Below, in pieces: positions 1 through 9,041 of a DNA stretch of 64,000 nt; the first letter of the stretch is position 1, and each line of letters begins with the position of its first letter. The stretch covers positions 248,001-312,000 of the forward strand of contig NZ_JAHKRC010000001.1 in NCBI RefSeq assembly GCF_019345465.1, given 5' to 3'. The notes under the pieces are model-generated. The model saw only the letters and a program-made list of their open reading frames with translations, searched no databases and was not told the DNA's origin. Source of the stretch: Pseudomonas sp. NKUCC02_KPG (GTDB lineage Bacteria > Pseudomonadota > Gammaproteobacteria > Pseudomonadales > Pseudomonadaceae). Both the position numbers and the translations under genes were made by a program.

Positions 1-286
1 GGCGCTGATCCTCAAGGCAGAGGCCGTTGAAGGCGCCGACAAACTGCTGCGCCTGACGCTGGATATTGGTGACGAGCAACGCAACGTGTTCTCGGGGATC
101 AAAAGTGCGTACCCGAATCCGGCCGAACTCGAAGGTCGTCTGACCATGATGATTGCCAACCTCAAGCCACGCAAAATGCGCTTCGGCATGTCCGAAGGCA
201 TGGTGATGGCTGCCGGCCCTGGCGGGGAAGAAATCTACCTGCTGAGCCCGGATAGCGGCGCAAAACCAGGTCAACGTATCAAGTAA
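1..286 (+). CDS. metG: Methionyl-tRNA synthetase, C-terminal end (partial)
   Basis: The reading frame is open from the left edge (first full codon at base 2) and stops at 284-286, so only the last 94 residues are present. They form the OB-fold tRNA-binding domain appended to MetG dimers: a beta-rich stretch with [17 protein letters not shown] and the [15 protein letters not shown] core, ending GAKPGQRIK. The catalytic Rossmann domain with HIGH and KMSKS lies outside the window. The enzyme charges tRNA-Met in the cytoplasm, and the C-terminal domain raises tRNA affinity. Identification rests on recall of the conserved C-terminal domain and on rnfB and nth following, a usual Pseudomonas order. 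Confidence 0.9.
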   Translation, partial: ALILKAEAVEGADKLLRLTLDIGDEQRNVFSGIKSAYPNPAELEGRLTMMIANLKPRKMRFGMSEGMVMAAGPGGEEIYLLSPDSGAKPGQRIK

Positions 287-302
287 CACCGCCCCCCCCT
301 CG

Positions 303-336
303 CAGCGTCTGGCGGCCAGCAGGCCACCAGACGCTG
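303..336 (+). terminator. Strong hairpin after metG
   Basis: Ten-base perfect arms (CAGCGTCTGG and CCAGACGCTG) enclose a second GGCC/GGCC stem. There is no T-run after it, so it may end or stabilise the metG transcript rather than act as a classical intrinsic terminator. Confidence 0.5.
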
Positions 337-480
337 ATCATCAGTAGCCGCCCTCCCCGTCATGTCGGATAATCAGCCGCATTCGCTTGAGCCGACCGAC
401 CTTGACCGCACGCCCTTATTTTTTCTGCGCATGTTGAGTGTCGCCCAGATGCGACCCGCTGTAGCTGGACTGATCACACC

Positions 481-1473
481 ATGAGCCTGATTCAACGTAT
501 TGATGCTTTATTACCGCAAACTCAATGCGGCAAGTGCGGCCATCCCGGCTGCAAACCTTATGCGCAAGGCATTGCCCAAGGCGAGGCAATCAACAAGTGC
601 CCCCCTGGTGGAACCGAAACCATTGCCGCACTGGCCCACTTGCTCAGCATTCCTGTGCTGCAACTGGATACCGATCGCGGTGAAGCCCCACCGCAAGTGG
701 CCTACATTCGCGAAGCAGAATGTATCGGTTGCACCAAGTGCATTCAGGCCTGCCCGATTGACGCCATACTGGGCGCGGCCAAACTCATGCACACCGTCAT
801 TGTCGACGAATGCACCGGCTGCGACCTCTGTGTAGCCCCTTGCCCGGTTGACTGCATAGAAATGCGCCCCCTGCCTGCAAATGTAATCCCGATTGTCGGT
901 GGCCTCGCTCACGACTCAGTGCAATACAACGCCCGCAACCAAAAGCGTGACCATGCCCGCGGACGCTATGAAGTACGTGACGAGCGTCTGCGCCGCGAAG
1001 AGCAACACAGACAGGCTGAACGCCTCGCGCGGGCCCAGCGCCCACCAGCAGTAACTGCCAGTGGCACACGCCCGGATAGCCCGGGGGCAGAACTGTCCAA
1101 CCTCAATGACGCAGCGCTTAAAAAAGCCAAGGTCACACTCGCCATGGCACGCGCCCAACTGAACAAGTCGCTCAAGGCGTTCGGCCACCCTCCAACGGCA
1201 CAACAGCAATCCCAGCTTGTAACCCTGCAGCAACAGTTTGAATCTGCCGAACACGCACTGGCACAACTGGAGCCTGCTGCCGAGGTGTCAGTGACTGTGC
1301 CCGCTGCAAATACCGCAGAACTCAAACGCGCAAAAATCCAGCTGGCCATGCGCCGCGCCGAACTTAAAAAGGCCATAACCCAGGAGCAGTCCACCGCGCA
1401 GTTGAACCTTTTATCCGATGCTGTCACTCAGGCAGAATTAACACTCAACGCGCTGGAGCCGGCCAAGGCCTGA
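481..1473 (+). CDS. rnfB: Orphan RnfB/RsxB-type iron-sulfur protein
   Basis: 330 residues. It begins directly at the Fe-S domain: Cys16, Cys19, Cys24 and Cys40 form the first 4Fe-4S site, followed by two ferredoxin CxxCxxCxxxC clusters at Cys81-91 and Cys111-121. RnfB normally starts with a membrane anchor of about 25 residues; it is absent here. From about residue 130 a long Arg/Ala/Gln-rich tail contains two related blocks ([17 protein letters not shown] near 210 and [17 protein letters not shown] near 285), resembling the C-terminal repeats of RnfC. RnfB passes electrons between ferredoxin and the Rnf/Rsx membrane complex, but none of rnfACDGE lies beside it; nth follows instead. The fold is certain; the partner and role are inferred to differ from the canonical complex. 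Confidence 0.85.
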   Translation: MSLIQRIDALLPQTQCGKCGHPGCKPYAQGIAQGEAINKCPPGGTETIAALAHLLSIPVLQLDTDRGEAPPQVAYIREAECIGCTKCIQACPIDAILGAAKLMHTVIVDECTGCDLCVAPCPVDCIEMRPLPANVIPIVGGLAHDSVQYNARNQKRDHARGRYEVRDERLRREEQHRQAERLARAQRPPAVTASGTRPDSPGAELSNLNDAALKKAKVTLAMARAQLNKSLKAFGHPPTAQQQSQLVTLQQQFESAEHALAQLEPAAEVSVTVPAANTAELKRAKIQLAMRRAELKKAITQEQSTAQLNLLSDAVTQAELTLNALEPAKA

Positions 1474-1540
1474 TAGATTTTCCCACCACAAGCAAGCGCC
1501 TCTTCGTTTAACGGACAGCTATCCAGGAAGTGTTTTACCC

Positions 1541-2179
1541 ATGAACGCCGCAAAGCGCCTTGAAATATTCCGCCGATTTCACGAAGACAATCCTGAGCCA
1601 AAGACCGAGCTGGCCTATTCATCTCCTTTCGAACTCCTGATTGCGGTGATTCTGTCCGCCCAGGCCACAGATGTGAGCGTGAACAAAGCGATGGCCAAAC
1701 TGTTTCCAGTCGCCAACACACCAGAAGCCATCTACGCTCTCGGAGTAGAAGGACTGTCGCAGTACATAAAGACCATTGGCCTGTATAACAGCAAGGCCAA
1801 AAACGTGATTGAGACCTGCCGTTTATTGATTGAACGCCATGGCAGCCAGGTTCCGCAGACGCGAGAAGAGCTTGAAGCGCTTCCTGGGGTGGGTAGAAAA
1901 ACGGCAAATGTAGTGCTCAACACCGCCTTCAGGCAACTGACCATGGCCGTAGACACCCATATTTTCAGGGTCAGCAACAGAACCGGGATTGCGCCGGGCA
2001 AAAACGTGGTCGAGGTCGAAAAGAACTTGATGAAGCACGTGCCCAAACCGTATTTGCTGGACGCCCACCACTGGCTCATCTTGCATGGGCGCTATGTGTG
2101 TCAGGCACGCAAGCCCCGGTGCGGAAGCTGCCGCATAGAGGATCTGTGCGAATTCAAGCAAAAAACCTCTGATGATTGA
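1541..2179 (+). CDS. nth: Endonuclease III (DNA glycosylase/AP lyase)
   Basis: 212 residues, the usual length. It removes oxidised pyrimidines from DNA and cleaves the abasic strand in base excision repair. The helix-hairpin-helix LPGVGRKTANVVL carries catalytic Lys120, Asp138 sits in VDTHIFRVSNR, and the C-terminal 4Fe-4S loop has four cysteines in CQARKPRCGSCRIEDLC. It follows rnfB by 67 bases in the same direction, an old association (nth ends the rnf operon in many gammaproteobacteria) kept here although the other rnf genes are missing. Confidence 0.97.
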   Translation: MNAAKRLEIFRRFHEDNPEPKTELAYSSPFELLIAVILSAQATDVSVNKAMAKLFPVANTPEAIYALGVEGLSQYIKTIGLYNSKAKNVIETCRLLIERHGSQVPQTREELEALPGVGRKTANVVLNTAFRQLTMAVDTHIFRVSNRTGIAPGKNVVEVEKNLMKHVPKPYLLDAHHWLILHGRYVCQARKPRCGSCRIEDLCEFKQKTSDD

Positions 2180-2285
2180 GTAATAGATATTTTATGGGCT
2201 GATCGATTGAGAAAATCTTTTTTACCCGAGCGGCGATTATCGCTATAAGGGGCGCCATTGACTGTCTTGGCCTGGAGTGAACTAA

Positions 2286-2468
2286 ATGAGCACTGGCAAA
2301 GAAGAACTGGAAGTAGAAGAAGATTTTGCAGTCGTCGATCCAGACGATGCAGTGGAGCCTGTCGTCGAGGTGGCAAAAACCAATTTGGCCAAACGCCGTA
2401 CCATTGACGCGCTTCTGGAAGAAAAACGGCTCAGGAAAGAGCTCGAAGATTATGGATACGATCTTTAA
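2286..2468 (+). CDS. Small acidic PA3496-family protein
   Basis: 60 residues, very acidic in the first half (EELEVEEDFAVVDPDD) and basic in the second (NLAKRRTIDALLEEKRLRKEL), with a helical C-terminal part. It resembles the PA3496-type small proteins of Pseudomonas, labelled putative envelope integrity proteins in databases, and sits after nth as in P. aeruginosa. Its function is not established. A clear terminator follows within 20 bases. Confidence 0.8.
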   Translation: MSTGKEELEVEEDFAVVDPDDAVEPVVEVAKTNLAKRRTIDALLEEKRLRKELEDYGYDL

Positions 2469-2486
2469 CTTCCATCACGCAATATC

Positions 2487-2512
2487 AAAAGCCTCCTTAG
2501 CGGAGGCTTTTC
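2487..2512 (+). terminator. Rho-independent terminator
   Basis: AAAAGCCTCC / GGAGGCTTTT stem with a five-base loop and T-run. It ends the small-gene transcript and may also serve the leftward response regulator gene that stops at 2553. Confidence 0.85.
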
Positions 2513-2552
2513 TTGGGGGGGCTTTGGGTGTCACTTCCCTATTCCCTCCCCC

Positions 2553-3179
2553 TCACACCAAGCCATTACGCTGGGCCAGTTCGATCAAATCTACCAGCGA
2601 GCGGGCATTGAGTTTCAAGAGAAGTCGGGTTTTGTAGGTACTCACCGTTTTGTTGCTAAGGAACATGCCATCGGCTATTTCCTTGTTGCTTTTCCCCCGT
2701 GCCAGCTGCTGCAGCACCATCATCTCCCGACCCGAAAGGCGATTGACCATATCAGCCTCACTCGCATTGCCCAGGCTTGAACGCACTGAGTGCAGCGCCT
2801 GATTAGGGAAATAGCTATAACCCGACAGCACAGCCTTGATTGCACTCAACAGCTCGGTCAAGTCCTGCTGCTTGCAAACATAACCCGCTGCACCTGCCTG
2901 CATGCAGCGCATGGAAAAATGACCGGGAGCTTGCGAGGTCAGCACCAGCACCTTGATAAGCACTGCTGGTGTGGACAGCCGCGCAATAACTTCAAGCCCG
3001 TCAAGTTTAGGTATTCCTATATCCAGAATCACAATGTCTGGCGCGTGTTCACGCGCAAGTTGCAAAGCATCCACACCATTGTCCGTCTCTGCGATGACTT
3101 CATAGCCATGTCGTTCCATGAGCATACGCACAGCAAGACGAATTACAGGATGATCATCCACGATCAGCACTTTATTCAT
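2553..3179 (-). CDS. BvgA/EvgA-like response regulator (orphan)
   Basis: 208 residues from the ATG at 3179; an upstream in-frame TTG at 3191 is less likely because GGAA lies eight bases before the ATG. The receiver domain (1-120) has the acidic pair in VDDH and phospho-acceptor Asp53 in ILDIGIPKLDGLEV. A LuxR-type HTH (about 145-208) contains SNKEIADGMFLSNKTVSTYK. Both halves resemble Bordetella BvgA and E. coli EvgA much more than NarL. Those work with large hybrid kinases (BvgS, EvgS) through a phosphorelay; no kinase or Hpt gene lies in the neighbourhood, so the partner must be elsewhere. It borders a gene-poor, atypical region, and its target genes are unknown. Confidence 0.85.
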   Translation of the reverse strand: MNKVLIVDDHPVIRLAVRMLMERHGYEVIAETDNGVDALQLAREHAPDIVILDIGIPKLDGLEVIARLSTPAVLIKVLVLTSQAPGHFSMRCMQAGAAGYVCKQQDLTELLSAIKAVLSGYSYFPNQALHSVRSSLGNASEADMVNRLSGREMMVLQQLARGKSNKEIADGMFLSNKTVSTYKTRLLLKLNARSLVDLIELAQRNGLV

Positions 3180-3191
3180 GGGCAATTCCAA

Positions 3192-4085
3192 TTTATCGCT
3201 GTTCGAATTTTTAGAACCAGCACCATAGCCTAGTCATAACAAACTGGGCATAGCGCCCCCTCACGCATCCGCATCCAAAGACATTTCCTACAAATATTGA
3301 AGATTTAACCTACAGAAATAGCCTTCAAACATTAAACATTCAATCAATACATTCCAAGCAAACCCAGATGCACACACATCACCAGCAACACCCACCGGCA
3401 CATTAAAAGCACATACACATTTAATATTAGCAGCACCTTTGCACAGCCAACATTCTTCAGTTAAATCCAAAATTTAAACCCAGCATTGGTAAAGCCCGCC
3501 CAACACCCAACCATTATCCAAACCAATCAAAACAACACATCCTCCCTCACGCAAAAACCATAAAACACAATAATCCAACCTACTAAATACTCACCCGATG
3601 GAATCTACTATTGTTTTCAGGAGAAAATATCAGAAATCTGTACTTACAGAATAGGACTACAGATCATTCAGAAACCACCCAAATATGAATCCATATCAAA
3701 AGAATACCAAACCCTGCTTACCTTCCAAAAAGACACACAACGAAAAAACCGTTTAAAAAAGCCCAACAAAAATCATTTGGCGCTATATCTTACAGCTTAT
3801 TCAAACTCAAGATAAAAAACCTACATGTAATTACGCCAGATAAACAACAACACCTATGGGATTCACTATAGATAACTGCAGCATTCCTACAAACAATTGA
3901 AGCAAACTAAAAAACCGAAAGATCCACCTTATAGACGTCACACTCAAAACCTGGACTGGGTTTGCAGCTTCAATATCCAGTGTCTAAATTTATAGAAACA
4001 GGCCCCTAAAGCAAAGCATCAGTTCCCTCCGTTACAGGAGCCCCCTCCAGCGCTGTGCGCCAGCCTTTTACTTCAACTACCCCCC
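3192..4085. other. Gene-poor A/C-rich, G-poor region
   Basis: About 0.9 kb with no convincing gene on either strand. The + strand is strongly A+C rich and poor in G and T; in bases 3361-3420 I count 25 A, 23 C, 6 G and 6 T. The skew runs nearly to 4000 and continues into the gene at 4100. Short reading frames here lack ribosome sites and protein-like composition. The region could be a decayed acquired segment, a long untranslated leader or a regulatory region for the BvgA-like gene. Confidence 0.6.
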
Positions 4086-4099
4086 AGAAAGGTTATCCC

Positions 4100-4786
4100 A
4101 TGATAAAGAACACTTTAAAAATCAATAACCCTCTGAGCATAATTGCTGTTTTTTCGATGCTGACCGAAGCATCGGCAGCGGTATCATTGCCGTACATCGA
4201 CAGTGCACATCAGAAAGAGTATGTTTGGTTTTTAATTATCTTCCCCTTACTACTGATTACGTTATTTTTCCTGACCCTGAACTTCAACAACAAAACACTC
4301 TACACCCCGGCTGATTTATCCAAGGCAGCGTTGCCTTTAACTATGACTTCCTATACGCCTCGTACCTACCCTCATAACCGCACAGGCACATCACTTGCCA
4401 CGCCCCCATACCAACCCGGTATAACACTCAGTTCGATCCCTCCTCAAAACTTCACATTCCTGCCTCAAGGCCACCGAATTTATGACTCTGACACGAAAGA
4501 AACGCCTGAACTGAACAACCCGCCAAACCCACGCTTATACAAAAGCGCTGCGCACGAAATACTGAATAGCCGCTCGACGTCCGTGCGAAAGTCCAAGATT
4601 AACAACCGCAAGAGCGACGTGCTTTTATTGCTGACCAGTACTCCGCCAGATATCACGCCAGAGATGTCAAAACAGGATATCGAACGTTATAAAAATACGT
4701 CTCCCTACGGTGCTAAAATATTTATCACTTACCACCCCAGCACTGGCAGTACTGGAACTATTCAACTGACTTTAAGAGCGCTGTAA
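4100..4786 (+). CDS. Unrecognised protein with N-terminal membrane hairpin
   Basis: 228 residues from the ATG at 4100, preceded by AGAAAGG at 4086-4092; an upstream GTG at 4055 has no good site. Residues 11-32 (SIIAVFSMLTEASAAVSL) and 41-61 (YVWFLIIFPLLLITLFFLTL) look like two membrane segments. The motif LNFNNKTLYTPADL follows, then a Pro/Thr/Ser/Asn-rich linker to about 150 and a short soluble end with SDVLLLLTSTPPDITPEM. From memory, a similar start (NPLS...WFxxxFPxLLxxLFFxTLNFNxKxLYxPxDF) precedes diverse soluble domains in other bacteria; this was not checked. Its composition is A/C-rich like the gap before it, unlike neighbouring core genes. Function unknown. Confidence 0.6.
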   Translation: MIKNTLKINNPLSIIAVFSMLTEASAAVSLPYIDSAHQKEYVWFLIIFPLLLITLFFLTLNFNNKTLYTPADLSKAALPLTMTSYTPRTYPHNRTGTSLATPPYQPGITLSSIPPQNFTFLPQGHRIYDSDTKETPELNNPPNPRLYKSAAHEILNSRSTSVRKSKINNRKSDVLLLLTSTPPDITPEMSKQDIERYKNTSPYGAKIFITYHPSTGSTGTIQLTLRAL

Positions 4787-4805
4787 TACATTGAATTCAA
4801 GACAT

Positions 4806-4838
4806 AAAAAAGCCCCGACCACATGGCCGGGGCTTTTT
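4806..4838. terminator. Bidirectional terminator
   Basis: AAAAAGCCCCG arm, loop around CCACATGG, and CGGGGCTTTTT arm. T-runs in both directions serve both the rightward unknown gene and the leftward argG. Confidence 0.9.
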
Positions 4839-4850
4839 ATTCGGCACGCA

Positions 4851-6068
4851 TCAGAACAACTTGCGGCCTTTATTCGCGGCAATCCGCATACGCAATGCAT
4901 TCAACTTGATGAAGCCGGCAGCATCGGCCTGATTGTAAGCACCGCCATCTTCTTCAAACGTTGCAATGTTGGCATCAAACAAAGACTCGTCTGACTTGCG
5001 ACCTGTAACGATCACATTGCCTTTGTACAATTTGAGGCGAACAACACCGTTAACGTGAGCCTGCGAAGCATCGATCATCTGCTGCAGCATGATGCGCTCA
5101 GGGCTCCACCAGTAGCCGGTGTAGATCAGGCTCGCGTACTTGGGCATCAACTCGTCTTTGAGGTGAGCAACTTCACGGTCCAGAGTGATCGACTCAATGG
5201 CACGGTGAGCACGCAACATGATGGTGCCGCCCGGAGTCTCGTAGCAACCACGGGACTTCATTCCGACATAACGGTTTTCAACGATATCGAGACGACCGAT
5301 ACCGTTCTCGCCGCCAATACGGTTGAGTGTTGCCAGCACAGTGGCCGGGGTCATTTCGACGCCGTCCAGAGCGACGATATCGCCGTTGCGGTAAGTCAAT
5401 TCCAGATAAGTCGGCGTGTTCGGCGCGTCTTCTGGAGACTTGGTCCAACGCCACATGTCTTCTTCGTGCTCAGTCCACGTGTCTTCCAGCACACCGCCCT
5501 CGTAAGAGATGTGCAGCAAGTTGGCATCCATCGAGTACGGAGACTTCTTCTTGCCGTGACGCTCGATCGGGATATTGTGCTTTTCAGCGTAATCCATCAG
5601 CTTTTCACGGGAGAGCAAGTCCCACTCACGCCAAGGAGCAATCACTTTCACCCCTGGCTTCAAGGCATAGGCACCCAGTTCGAAACGAACCTGATCATTA
5701 CCTTTACCCGTTGCGCCGTGGGAAATGGCGTCTGCGCCTGTTTCGTTGGCGATTTCAATCAGGCGTTTGGCGATCAGCGGACGAGCAATGGAAGTACCCA
5801 GCAGGTACTCGCCTTCGTAAACGGTGTTGGCACGGAACATCGGGAAAACGAAGTCTCGAACAAACTCTTCACGCAGGTCATCAATGTAGATTTCCTTGAC
5901 GCCCATGGCTTGCGCCTTGGCACGTGCAGGTTCGACCTCTTCGCCCTGACCCAGGTCAGCGGTAAAGGTTACGACTTCACAGTTATAAGTATCCTGCAGC
6001 CACTTCAGGATCACCGAAGTGTCCAGGCCGCCCGAATAAGCCAGAACGACCTTGTTTACGTCCGCCAT
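4851..6068 (-). CDS. argG: Argininosuccinate synthase
   Basis: 405 residues from the ATG at 6068 ([19 protein letters not shown]), with GGAG about eight bases upstream; the frame stays open to 6122 but the extra residues are not family-like. It condenses citrulline and aspartate using ATP, the penultimate step of arginine synthesis. The PP-loop AYSGGLDTS at the N-terminus binds ATP, and [15 protein letters not shown] binds citrulline/aspartate. motY follows upstream in the same direction, as in P. aeruginosa. Three TGTCGC-like half-sites upstream suggest control by ArgR. Confidence 0.98.
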   Translation of the reverse strand: MADVNKVVLAYSGGLDTSVILKWLQDTYNCEVVTFTADLGQGEEVEPARAKAQAMGVKEIYIDDLREEFVRDFVFPMFRANTVYEGEYLLGTSIARPLIAKRLIEIANETGADAISHGATGKGNDQVRFELGAYALKPGVKVIAPWREWDLLSREKLMDYAEKHNIPIERHGKKKSPYSMDANLLHISYEGGVLEDTWTEHEEDMWRWTKSPEDAPNTPTYLELTYRNGDIVALDGVEMTPATVLATLNRIGGENGIGRLDIVENRYVGMKSRGCYETPGGTIMLRAHRAIESITLDREVAHLKDELMPKYASLIYTGYWWSPERIMLQQMIDASQAHVNGVVRLKLYKGNVIVTGRKSDESLFDANIATFEEDGGAYNQADAAGFIKLNALRMRIAANKGRKLF

Positions 6069-6136
6069 GCCATCACTCCACGGGTTGTTCGAAAAGCCGA
6101 ACAGTCTACCGCCCATATCCATGAATTTACAGAGGC

Positions 6137-6163
6137 GCGACAGCTTAAGACGACAAAGCGACA
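6137..6163 (-). promoter_or_regulatory. Possible ArgR half-sites before argG
   Basis: On the minus strand TGTCGC (6163-6158), TGTCGT (6155-6150) and TGTCGC (6142-6137) occur as direct repeats upstream of the argG start. Pseudomonas ArgR is known to bind TGTCGC-type half-sites. The spacing is irregular, so this is tentative. Confidence 0.35.
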
Positions 6164-6195
6164 GATAATGTCAAAGGAGCGACCAGACGGTCACG

Positions 6196-7101
6196 TCAGG
6201 AAATCGCCGCAGAATTGCTGACGCCTACAGAAGGCACAGACTTTTCTGGCTCTGGTACACGCTCCAAACGCACGCTGACCCGACGATTTTTCTCACGATT
6301 TGCCCGGGTTGTGTTGGGTGCCAAGGGGTATTGTTCGCCATGAAAACGGACTGTGATCTGAGACTCCTGGAGCCCCTTCTCCTTGAAGAAGTCCATCACC
6401 GCCAATGCCCGTCGCCGTGACAGCTCGCGGTTGGTCAAGCGATTGCCCTGATTATCGGAATAACCGTCCAGGATGACGCGGTTGACCGTAGGGTCTGCCT
6501 TCAAGTACTCCACCATGACTTGCAAGTTGATCCGAGCCTTCGCATCCAGCTCGGTACCCCCGCCAGGAAAGCCGACCTGGCTTTGCCTGACCTGCTCAAA
6601 GTTCTTCGCCAACAACTTGGTGGTACACGCCTCGTAATCCCCGTAGGCCTGGCGAAATCTGGCCGGTAACAGGCGAACCTCCGAAACATTGCCATCGCGC
6701 GAGTAGTGCCTGACCAACGGGCTACGCCCTTCAATCAGCCCACGAAACAAGCTGGCGGCCTGGGCCTGGGAACTGTTGAACAATATCTGCCCACGGCCAA
6801 TTCGCACCGAGCCCAAGTCAATGTCGCCGCGGCCCGGCTGCCAGGGTGCGGCGGCGGCCAATAGCTTCGCAGACCCCTCCCCCAGCATAGAGTTGTAGGC
6901 ATTGAGACGAAAAACGGCCTGCTCCCCGGCTCGACGCACAAAGGCCCCGGAGCCGAAATCAGTAATGGGCTGGATCAGCCGACACTCGAATTTGTCGCCT
7001 TCCACTTTCCACTCGATATTCTCCAGCCGAGTCTGAAAGGTCAGAGCCATGGCGGGCAGGCTGGCAAACATACTGAGCAGGATGAAATAATGCTGGCGCA
7101 C
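6196..7101 (-). CDS. motY: MotY-type flagellar OmpA-family protein
   Basis: 301 residues from a GTG at 7101 with GGAG six bases upstream. A signal peptide covers about residues 1-18 (ending ASLPAMA). The N-terminal domain (LTFQTRLENIEWKVEGDKFE onward) is the MotY stator-associated domain, and the C-terminal third is an OmpA-like peptidoglycan-binding domain (ILDGYSDNQGNRLTNRELS). MotY builds the periplasmic T-ring that holds the polar flagellar stator. The argG-motY-pyrC-rnt order matches P. aeruginosa, where this gene has been shown to act in motility. Its promoter region overlaps the divergent pyrC leader. Confidence 0.88.
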   Translation of the reverse strand: MRQHYFILLSMFASLPAMALTFQTRLENIEWKVEGDKFECRLIQPITDFGSGAFVRRAGEQAVFRLNAYNSMLGEGSAKLLAAAAPWQPGRGDIDLGSVRIGRGQILFNSSQAQAASLFRGLIEGRSPLVRHYSRDGNVSEVRLLPARFRQAYGDYEACTTKLLAKNFEQVRQSQVGFPGGGTELDAKARINLQVMVEYLKADPTVNRVILDGYSDNQGNRLTNRELSRRRALAVMDFFKEKGLQESQITVRFHGEQYPLAPNTTRANREKNRRVSVRLERVPEPEKSVPSVGVSNSAAIS

Positions 7102-7245
7102 GGGAGGCTCCACAGGCTTGCACTGCAAAAAAACAGTCCACAGATTGATGAGATATCGGTCAGCAATCACAAAACTTGATAGCGAGTGCCTGATAGAGTC
7201 TTTTCCGGTAGCATTCACATCAGTTTGACCCGCCTGGAATTCCCA

Positions 7246-8292
7246 ATGTCTGACCGCCTGACCCTGCTGCGTCCCGACGACTGGCATATACATCTTCGCG
7301 ATGGTGCTGTGTTGCCTCACACGGTTGCGGATGTAGCGCGCACTTTTGGCCGCGCCATCATCATGCCCAACCTGGTACCTCCGGTGCGTAATGCTGCCGA
7401 AGCCGATGCCTATCGCCAGCGCATTCTGGCTGCTCGCCCGGCCGGTAGCCGTTTCGAGCCGCTGATGGTGCTTTACCTCACTGACCGAACACAGCCAGAA
7501 GACATTCGTACGGCCAAGGCCAGCGGATTCGTCCATGCAGCCAAGCTGTATCCGGCTGGGGCAACGACCAACTCCGACTCAGGTGTTACCAGCATCGACG
7601 CGATCTTCCCGGTCCTCGAGGTCATGGCTGAAGTTGGCATGCCCTTGCTGATCCACGGTGAAGTCACCCGCGCCGGTGTGGACGTCTTTGATCGCGAAAA
7701 AATCTTCATCGACGAGCATATGCGCCGCGTTGTAGATCGCTTCCCGACACTCAAAGTCGTGTTTGAGCACATCACCACCGCTGACGCGGTGCAGTTCGTC
7801 AACGAGGCCTCGGCCAACGTCGGCGCAACCATTACGGCTCATCACCTGCTGTACAACCGCAATCACATGCTGGTTGGCGGAATCCGCCCGCACTTCTATT
7901 GCCTGCCGATTCTCAAGCGCAACACCCATCAGGAAGCTCTGCTGGATGCGGCCACCAGTGGCAGCGAGAAATTCTTCCTGGGTACAGACTCTGCACCCCA
8001 CGCCCAGCACGCCAAAGAAGCGGCGTGCGGTTGTGCCGGTTGCTACACCGCTTATGCGGCCATCGAGATGTACGCCGAAGCTTTCGAGCAGCGCAATGCC
8101 CTGGACAAGCTGGAAGCCTTTGCCAGCCTGAACGGCCCGCGCTTCTACGGATTGCCCGCCAGCACCGAACACATCACCCTGGTTCGCCAGGAGTGGACCG
8201 CCCCAAACAGCCTGCCTTTCGGCGAGTTGACCGTAATTCCGCTGCGCGCCGGTGAAACACTGCGCTGGCGCCTGCTGGAGGAACAGCTGTGA
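7246..8292 (+). CDS. pyrC: Dihydroorotase
   Basis: 348 residues from the ATG at 7246 ([20 protein letters not shown]). It interconverts carbamoyl-aspartate and dihydroorotate in pyrimidine synthesis. It is the E. coli PyrC type: zinc ligands in HIHLRDG, the HGEV motif, and GTDSAPH near the C-terminus, with the carbamylated lysine expected in the HAAKLYPAG segment. It overlaps the next gene rnt by four bases (GTGA), so the two are translationally coupled. Confidence 0.97.
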   Translation: MSDRLTLLRPDDWHIHLRDGAVLPHTVADVARTFGRAIIMPNLVPPVRNAAEADAYRQRILAARPAGSRFEPLMVLYLTDRTQPEDIRTAKASGFVHAAKLYPAGATTNSDSGVTSIDAIFPVLEVMAEVGMPLLIHGEVTRAGVDVFDREKIFIDEHMRRVVDRFPTLKVVFEHITTADAVQFVNEASANVGATITAHHLLYNRNHMLVGGIRPHFYCLPILKRNTHQEALLDAATSGSEKFFLGTDSAPHAQHAKEAACGCAGCYTAYAAIEMYAEAFEQRNALDKLEAFASLNGPRFYGLPASTEHITLVRQEWTAPNSLPFGELTVIPLRAGETLRWRLLEEQL

Positions 8293-8963
8293 GTGACGAC
8301 CATTATGATGACGAACACGAAGGCGGCCATGGCGGCGGATCGCGCCACCCGATGGCCGAGCGTTTTCGCGGCTATCTACCGGTCGTAATCGATGTTGAAA
8401 CCGGTGGCTTTAATAGCGCTACTGATGCCTTGCTGGAAATCGCAGCCGTCACGATCGGCATGGACGAAAGAGGCTTTGTGTTCCCGGAGCACACCTACTT
8501 CCACCGTGTTGAGCCGTTTGAAGGCGCCAACATCGAAGCTGCAGCACTGGAATTCACAGGCATCAAGCTCGACCATCCACTGCGCATGGCTGTCAGCGAA
8601 GAGACGGCCCTGACCGACATCTTCCGTGGCGTGCGCAAGGCCTTGAAAGCCAACGGTTGCAAGCGTGCCATCCTGGTGGGCCATAACAGCAGCTTTGACC
8701 TGGGTTTCCTCAACGCCGCTGTCGCTCGCTTGGACATGAAACGCAACCCGTTTCACCCGTTCTCAAGCTTTGACACCGCTACGCTCGCAGGCCTGGCGTA
8801 TGGTCAGACAGTATTGGCCAAAGCCTGCCAGACAGCTGATATCGATTTTGATGGGCGTGAAGCGCACTCGGCTCGTTATGACACCGAGAAAACCGCTGAG
8901 CTGTTCTGTGGCATCGTTAACCGCTGGAAGCAAATGGGCGGCTGGAAAGACTTCAACGACTGA
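8289..8963 (+). CDS. rnt: Ribonuclease T
   Basis: 224 residues starting at GTG 8289 with GGAGGAAC immediately upstream inside pyrC. It trims 3' ends of tRNA and other stable RNAs. The DEDDh exonuclease motifs are visible: [10 protein letters not shown] (ExoI), [11 protein letters not shown] (ExoII) and [10 protein letters not shown] (ExoIII). An acidic/His/Gly-rich lead ([15 protein letters not shown]) precedes the catalytic fold, typical of the Pseudomonas version. Confidence 0.96.
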   Translation: MSDDHYDDEHEGGHGGGSRHPMAERFRGYLPVVIDVETGGFNSATDALLEIAAVTIGMDERGFVFPEHTYFHRVEPFEGANIEAAALEFTGIKLDHPLRMAVSEETALTDIFRGVRKALKANGCKRAILVGHNSSFDLGFLNAAVARLDMKRNPFHPFSSFDTATLAGLAYGQTVLAKACQTADIDFDGREAHSARYDTEKTAELFCGIVNRWKQMGGWKDFND

Positions 8964-8992
8964 TCCTGTCGTTCAGGCTTTCATCGCGCCCT

Positions 8993-9024
8993 AAAAAAAA
9001 CCGGACACTGGGTCCGGTTTTTTT
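8993..9024. terminator. Bidirectional terminator between rnt and tsaA
   Basis: An A-run, a CCGGAC / GTCCGG stem with a short loop, and a T-run. It sits between convergent genes. Confidence 0.92.
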
Positions 9025-9041
9025 ATGCCTGAAACTGACGC

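Noticed and set aside
3288..3470. 60-codon frame on the minus strand in the A/C-rich gap
   Set aside because: Short, Cys-rich by composition, no ribosome site; explained by the skewed base content.
5055..6221. 388-codon open frame opposite argG
   Set aside because: Mirror of the conserved argG coding pattern; no start signal and no protein-like composition.
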